NCBI GenBank assembly: GCA_041392165.1
Contig: JAWKMN010000002.1
Coordinates: forward strand, 372,001-436,000
Reading direction: 5' to 3'
Source: Arenibacter sp041392165
Lineage (GTDB): Bacteria; Bacteroidota; Bacteroidia; Flavobacteriales; Flavobacteriaceae
DNA length: 64,000 bases
Both the position numbers and the translations under genes were made by a program. This document shows positions 60,446 to 64,000 of the stretch, one piece after another. How positions within the stretch are numbered: the first letter of the stretch is position 1; each line of letters begins with the position of its first letter. The notes beneath the pieces are model-generated. The model was given only the letters and a program-made list of their open reading frames with translations, was not told the DNA's origin and ran no database searches.

Positions 60446-63400
60446 TTAGAAACCAAAACCAACACCGAAGGAAATTCGTGGTCCGTCAACACTGTTGAAC
60501 AAGGCAACCCTTGCAGTCATTACCTCAGCTCCATTAAGAAAAAATCCTCCCCCATAGGAGGTGTGCCATAGATCGGAACTTTCATTGGGGACCCATACCC
60601 TTCCGTAATCAAAACCGCCATATATCCCCATAGTAACGGGCAATAATCCTGTTTTTAGGCTTTTAAGGCTGTATCTAAGGTCTGTATTCTGGTAATAACT
60701 GGTCTTACCGGAAAAGCGTTGGTTTCTAAAGCCTCTAAGTCCATCTGTTCCACCAATGTTGGCGGCCTGGTAAAATTCGTAATCGTTCCCTAAATTAAAG
60801 TGTGCCTTCCATTTGGAGGCAAGGACCAATCTGCCATTGGATATTAATTTATGATTAATGGAAAGGCTAGGAACTATGTAGGCATAGGCTTCTCCCCGGT
60901 TCTCTAAACTGGCCCTGTACCCCATGAGCAGTCCGGTAGCCATTCCCATAGTAGGGAAAGCGGCATTGTCCATATTTTGGTAGGTGTATTCCGCGTCCAC
61001 TCCAAGAAAGCTGTTTTTATTTTCCTCTCCATTGGCCAGATAAAAGGTGTTAATAAATCGATCCTCGGTTTCTTCCACTTCCAGATTTTGAATAGAAATA
61101 CCGGTTCTGAATTTTGCCCCTAGCTGTCCACGCCAAATCAAAGAGGGGGAAAAACTTAAGGTTTGAATCTTTACCCTATTGTAATCCATCCCCAAAGTGT
61201 TGTCAAAATTTTCGGTCCCATTCCCGGTTCCAAAAAAGTTAACGCTAAAATTAGGGCTGGTAAAATGGGCGGCCAGTTCCAAATTCCAGTTTTCGAAGAT
61301 ATGGGCAAATTCTCCTTTATAGCCCAATTCAAAGCCGTTGGTGGCAAAGTAATAGGCGGCATTGTAATTGTGCTGGTTGGTATAAGGGTTTTGCCGTAGT
61401 CCATAAAAGGTATTAGTGGCATTAAAACCAAGTTTCACCCCGTCATCGGGATTAAAGCCTACGGTTGGGATTATCTGCCGTGTACTGTTCCTAAGTTTTA
61501 GCGGTTGATAGGTATTGGTTTGGTAATCGTTGGTAAGGATAAGCTTGGCTCCCTTAATTTTCTTGAAGGTGTTTTTTTTGTTCTTTTGGTCGTAAATCCA
61601 AGCATTGTTACCTTCGGTTATATCATACACATCATTGTTCTGTCCGCCGATAAGTCTAATTTTTATTTTGTTGCGATCGGCCCCTGCCATTTCAAATATA
61701 TCATCGTCATCCAGGCCATAGATCCATATTTCCTGGGTGATATCGCGCTTGAATTTTTTATTAAAAAACAGCTTTTCCTTTTTCCCGTCAATGTTTCTAA
61801 AGGCTTTTATCTCTACTTCTTGCTTGGAAATATTGTTGATTTCGAACCAATCGTCCTTATCGGTCCCTTTTATGACAACATATTTGTTCAGGGCTAAAAA
61901 GTAATCATCGGCAATTTTGGGAAGGTTTTTGATTCGGGATAAAAGTATATGTTTTAAGTCAAGGATGTTTTTGTCCAAAATTTCTTGGGGCATGGCATTA
62001 AAGGCTTCGTCTATTACCTCAGGGGTCAGGTTTTGTTGTATATAACGTACTTCTTTTTCCCAATCCGATTTTGTGGTTTCGGCCAATAGGGAAAGGTCCA
62101 GGCCATAGGCGTTCTTGTTAAAAGCTGCCACATTTCTAATGTCATTATTAAATCCTTCCATCATTTGAAGGGCGGGAATTATTCTAGTTGCCACTCCCAT
62201 TAGGGCTCCATCCCCCCAAATGGAATACACTTGGTCCCGATCTCTTGGGATGGCCTCAAAAACGATCTTTCCCGATTCCTTATCTTTGACTTCTCCCCAG
62301 CGCCATTGATCGTCATGCCTGTCCCAATCGCCCATCACCATATCAAATAAGCGGGTCCTTAGATATCTTTTGGTATTGACCACATATTTTTCGTCCCGCC
62401 TAATTTTATCCATCATGTCCCAGGTGCTTTCAATCTTATTGGCATATCCAAAACTGCCCAATTCCCCATGGCCGTCGCCCACCTGTTCTTCCAAAATGTA
62501 AAGTTCATCCCCAAATTCTCCATTAAATTCCGCCAAGGCGTTTTGTTTTGGGATATAGTATAATTTAGGGTTGGTATGGTAGAGTTCCAAGGCATCCGAA
62601 AGGGTTCCAACGCTAAGAAGGCCGTATGGTAATGCGCCGGTATAAAAATCCAATAAAAATTTTTCGGTATAGGTGTCCTTAAATTCCCCAAGGACGTATT
62701 TATCCTTAAACGCCATGGCCTGTAGGTATACTTCCGCACTTTTTTTAACCGCCCTTATTACGTATTCCCTTCCATTTTTATCGGTCAGCCGCAGGGATTT
62801 GGATTGGTTGCCGCCCCCTTTACGTACCGGTTTTAAGCCTCCAAATAAAGTATCCAGCCTGAGGGTGGGCGCAGTTACTTCCATGGCGTAGTACTTCCTG
62901 TACCTATCTCCCCAAATAGTTTTGAAAAATTTACTTTTTTCAATGGCTTCCTTGTCGTAAACGGATGCCTTTACCTGTGCTGGAAGATCCTTGTTGTTAA
63001 ATCTATAATTTTTGTTTCTGTCTGGGGGCAGTACCTGTGTGGAATATAGTAGCTCGGGATCATTATTTTTCCCTACCCCAAAATACTTTACTTGGGAAGA
63101 GCCATCCTTGTATACCTTTAATTCTGCAAAACCCATTCTGCCAGTTGAGAATTTGGCGCCGTTCAATAATCTGGTAGCACCTTCCTTGGCACCGGAACCG
63201 CTAACGATCTGGGGAGTATTGTCCTCCAGAATATATTGAAGGGAATGTTCGTGTCCAGAGGTCAATATTACTTTTTGTGAATACTGTGCCATGGTTATCA
63301 GACGATCCCGTAATTGGGTATATCTCTTATTTTGTAGATCGGCGTAGGAGGCACCACTTGTTTTTCTGATAAGGTTTACAAAAGAGCCTAAAATGGGGAA

Positions 63401-64000
63401 TGGAAAGTTGCCTCCTATAGGGTTTAAATGAAGTTTTGCAGAGTACTCGCCGCCGTGGGGCCCGTAACTGAACATAGGATGGTGTAGGGCCAAAATGGTA
63501 GTCTTGTCCCTATTTTTTTTAATAAGGCTTTCCAGTTCTTCAAAAAATATCTCCCTGTCCTTTATTTCACATTTGTCGTTCATTTTGGGGTGTTTGTCCC
63601 AATTGGTCAGGTACCATTCCGTATCAATGGCTATAAGCACTATTTTATCGCTGATATCAATTTTCGCTATGGGGCACCCATCTTCAGGAAAAAAGACCTC
63701 TTTGCTATTCAATGTCATCTGAATATATTCTTGTTGTCTTTTTAGGCCTTCCAGCCCTTCATTGTACCAATCGTGGTTTCCTGGGATAAAAATAGGGGCG
63801 CCTTTATAATTTTTCAGGGTTTTTAATTGGGCATCCAAATTGTTTTTGGCCTCCAAATAAGCTTGGGGAGCATCTTTTTCATCTGGCATTCCGGCAGGAT
63901 AGATGTTATCGCCCAAAAAGAGGGCGGTACTGTTTTTGTTGGCCTTTTCCAGAGTTTTTTGAAAAACTTTTAACGCCTCGTTTTGGCCGTCCATAGGAGA
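60446..64000 (-). CDS. Calcineurin-like phosphoesterase fused to an outer-membrane beta-barrel (5' end outside)
   Basis: At least 1184 residues; the frame runs off the right edge. The first visible part holds phosphoesterase motifs LGDNIYPAGM, IPGNHDWYN, LALHHPMFSYGPHGG and TSGHEHSLQ (to about residue 280). A central domain (about 350-720) includes MGDWDRHDDQWRWG, which resembles lipid/protein-kinase-like folds of the HipA/PI4K type. LDDDDIFEMAG and a Gly/Asn-rich calcium-type strand region follow. The C-terminal about 330 residues form an Omp85/surface-antigen-like barrel ending ISFGVGFGF. Location is probably the outer membrane with the enzyme domains exposed. Function is unknown; it is common in Flavobacteriaceae. 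Confidence 0.85.
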   Translation of the reverse strand, partial: SPMDGQNEALKVFQKTLEKANKNSTALFLGDNIYPAGMPDEKDAPQAYLEAKNNLDAQLKTLKNYKGAPIFIPGNHDWYNEGLEGLKRQQEYIQMTLNSKEVFFPEDGCPIAKIDISDKIVLIAIDTEWYLTNWDKHPKMNDKCEIKDREIFFEELESLIKKNRDKTTILALHHPMFSYGPHGGEYSAKLHLNPIGGNFPFPILGSFVNLIRKTSGASYADLQNKRYTQLRDRLITMAQYSQKVILTSGHEHSLQYILEDNTPQIVSGSGAKEGATRLLNGAKFSTGRMGFAELKVYKDGSSQVKYFGVGKNNDPELLYSTQVLPPDRNKNYRFNNKDLPAQVKASVYDKEAIEKSKFFKTIWGDRYRKYYAMEVTAPTLRLDTLFGGLKPVRKGGGNQSKSLRLTDKNGREYVIRAVKKSAEVYLQAMAFKDKYVLGEFKDTYTEKFLLDFYTGALPYGLLSVGTLSDALELYHTNPKLYYIPKQNALAEFNGEFGDELYILEEQVGDGHGELGSFGYANKIESTWDMMDKIRRDEKYVVNTKRYLRTRLFDMVMGDWDRHDDQWRWGEVKDKESGKIVFEAIPRDRDQVYSIWGDGALMGVATRIIPALQMMEGFNNDIRNVAAFNKNAYGLDLSLLAETTKSDWEKEVRYIQQNLTPEVIDEAFNAMPQEILDKNILDLKHILLSRIKNLPKIADDYFLALNKYVVIKGTDKDDWFEINNISKQEVEIKAFRNIDGKKEKLFFNKKFKRDITQEIWIYGLDDDDIFEMAGADRNKIKIRLIGGQNNDVYDITEGNNAWIYDQKNKKNTFKKIKGAKLILTNDYQTNTYQPLKLRNSTRQIIPTVGFNPDDGVKLGFNATNTFYGLRQNPYTNQHNYNAAYYFATNGFELGYKGEFAHIFENWNLELAAHFTSPNFSVNFFGTGNGTENFDNTLGMDYNRVKIQTLSFSPSLIWRGQLGAKFRTGISIQNLEVEETEDRFINTFYLANGEENKNSFLGVDAEYTYQNMDNAAFPTMGMATGLLMGYRASLENRGEAYAYIVPSLSINHKLISNGRLVLASKWKAHFNLGNDYEFYQAANIGGTDGLRGFRNQRFSGKTSYYQNTDLRYSLKSLKTGLLPVTMGIYGGFDYGRVWVPNESSDLWHTSYGGGFFLNGAEVMTARVALFNSVDGPRISFGVGFGF

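Noticed and set aside
1..64000. tRNA, rRNA, prophage or IS element
   Set aside because: No cloverleaf with a TTC-consensus, no rRNA core sequence and no transposase or phage structural gene was recognised by eye; a computed search could still find a divergent one.

Overview
The window comes from a member of the Bacteroidota, most probably a marine Flavobacteriaceae (Maribacter/Zobellia/Arenibacter-like). The signs are T9SS type A sorting domains, a CarboxypepD-regulatory TonB receptor, promoters of the TAnnTTTG type with little Shine-Dalgarno signal, a mevalonate pathway, an arginine cluster of the N-succinylornithine type, and the interspersed palindromes common in this family. No rRNA, tRNA, CRISPR array, IS element or prophage was recognised.

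Layout. 1-710 is gene-free and repeat-rich. 711-6755 is housekeeping: polyprenol-phosphate mannose synthase, dihydroorotase, a DUF4296 lipoprotein, an epimerase, TyrRS and a LuxE-like protein. 6960-14241 holds two tiny T9SS-exported proteins, a TonB receptor and a Cys-repeat lipoprotein, divergent from a PhoB/PhoR-like two-component pair. 14409-21378 is a redox pair (FAD oxidoreductase, NapH-like ferredoxin) followed by three glycosyltransferases, the first frameshifted. 21410-33807 is a complete arginine/proline operon (GNAT, argG, argC, proC, argD, proA, proB, argF', argB, argE, argH). It is preceded by a candidate arginine leader peptide and attenuator, and is interrupted between argF' and argB by a repeat-flanked DUF559 nuclease cassette. 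33949-40002 carries an aquaporin, a metallophosphoesterase, DinB, Crp, an MDR dehydrogenase and a BNR-4 protein. 40424-44389 is a mevalonate/prenyl cluster. 44484-49349 holds TspO, glycerol kinase, a glycerol facilitator, an HI0933 flavoprotein and an altered glycerophosphodiesterase. 49359-57560 is a maltodextrin locus: GH13, GH65 maltose phosphorylase and beta-phosphoglucomutase are open, but the LacI regulator and the sodium/solute symporter are multiply frameshifted. 58073-64000 has a haloperoxidase/PAP2 lipoprotein, a propeller-like lipoprotein and a large calcineurin-phosphatase/outer-membrane-barrel fusion that runs off the right edge.

How the genes work together. The arginine operon has every step from glutamate to both proline and arginine, apparently through succinylated intermediates. 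GlpF, GlpK and the (probably impaired) phosphodiesterase feed glycerol-3-phosphate, but no glpD is present here. GH65 plus beta-PGM would turn cytoplasmic maltose into glucose and glucose-6-phosphate, but the dedicated importer and regulator look dead.

The observations most worth a second look are the arginine leader whose Arg codons form one arm of a terminator-like hairpin, the DUF559 cassette, the decay confined to the regulator and transporter of the maltose locus with its relic nested-palindrome operator, and a pair of compensating indels that erase a catalytic motif of the phosphodiesterase.
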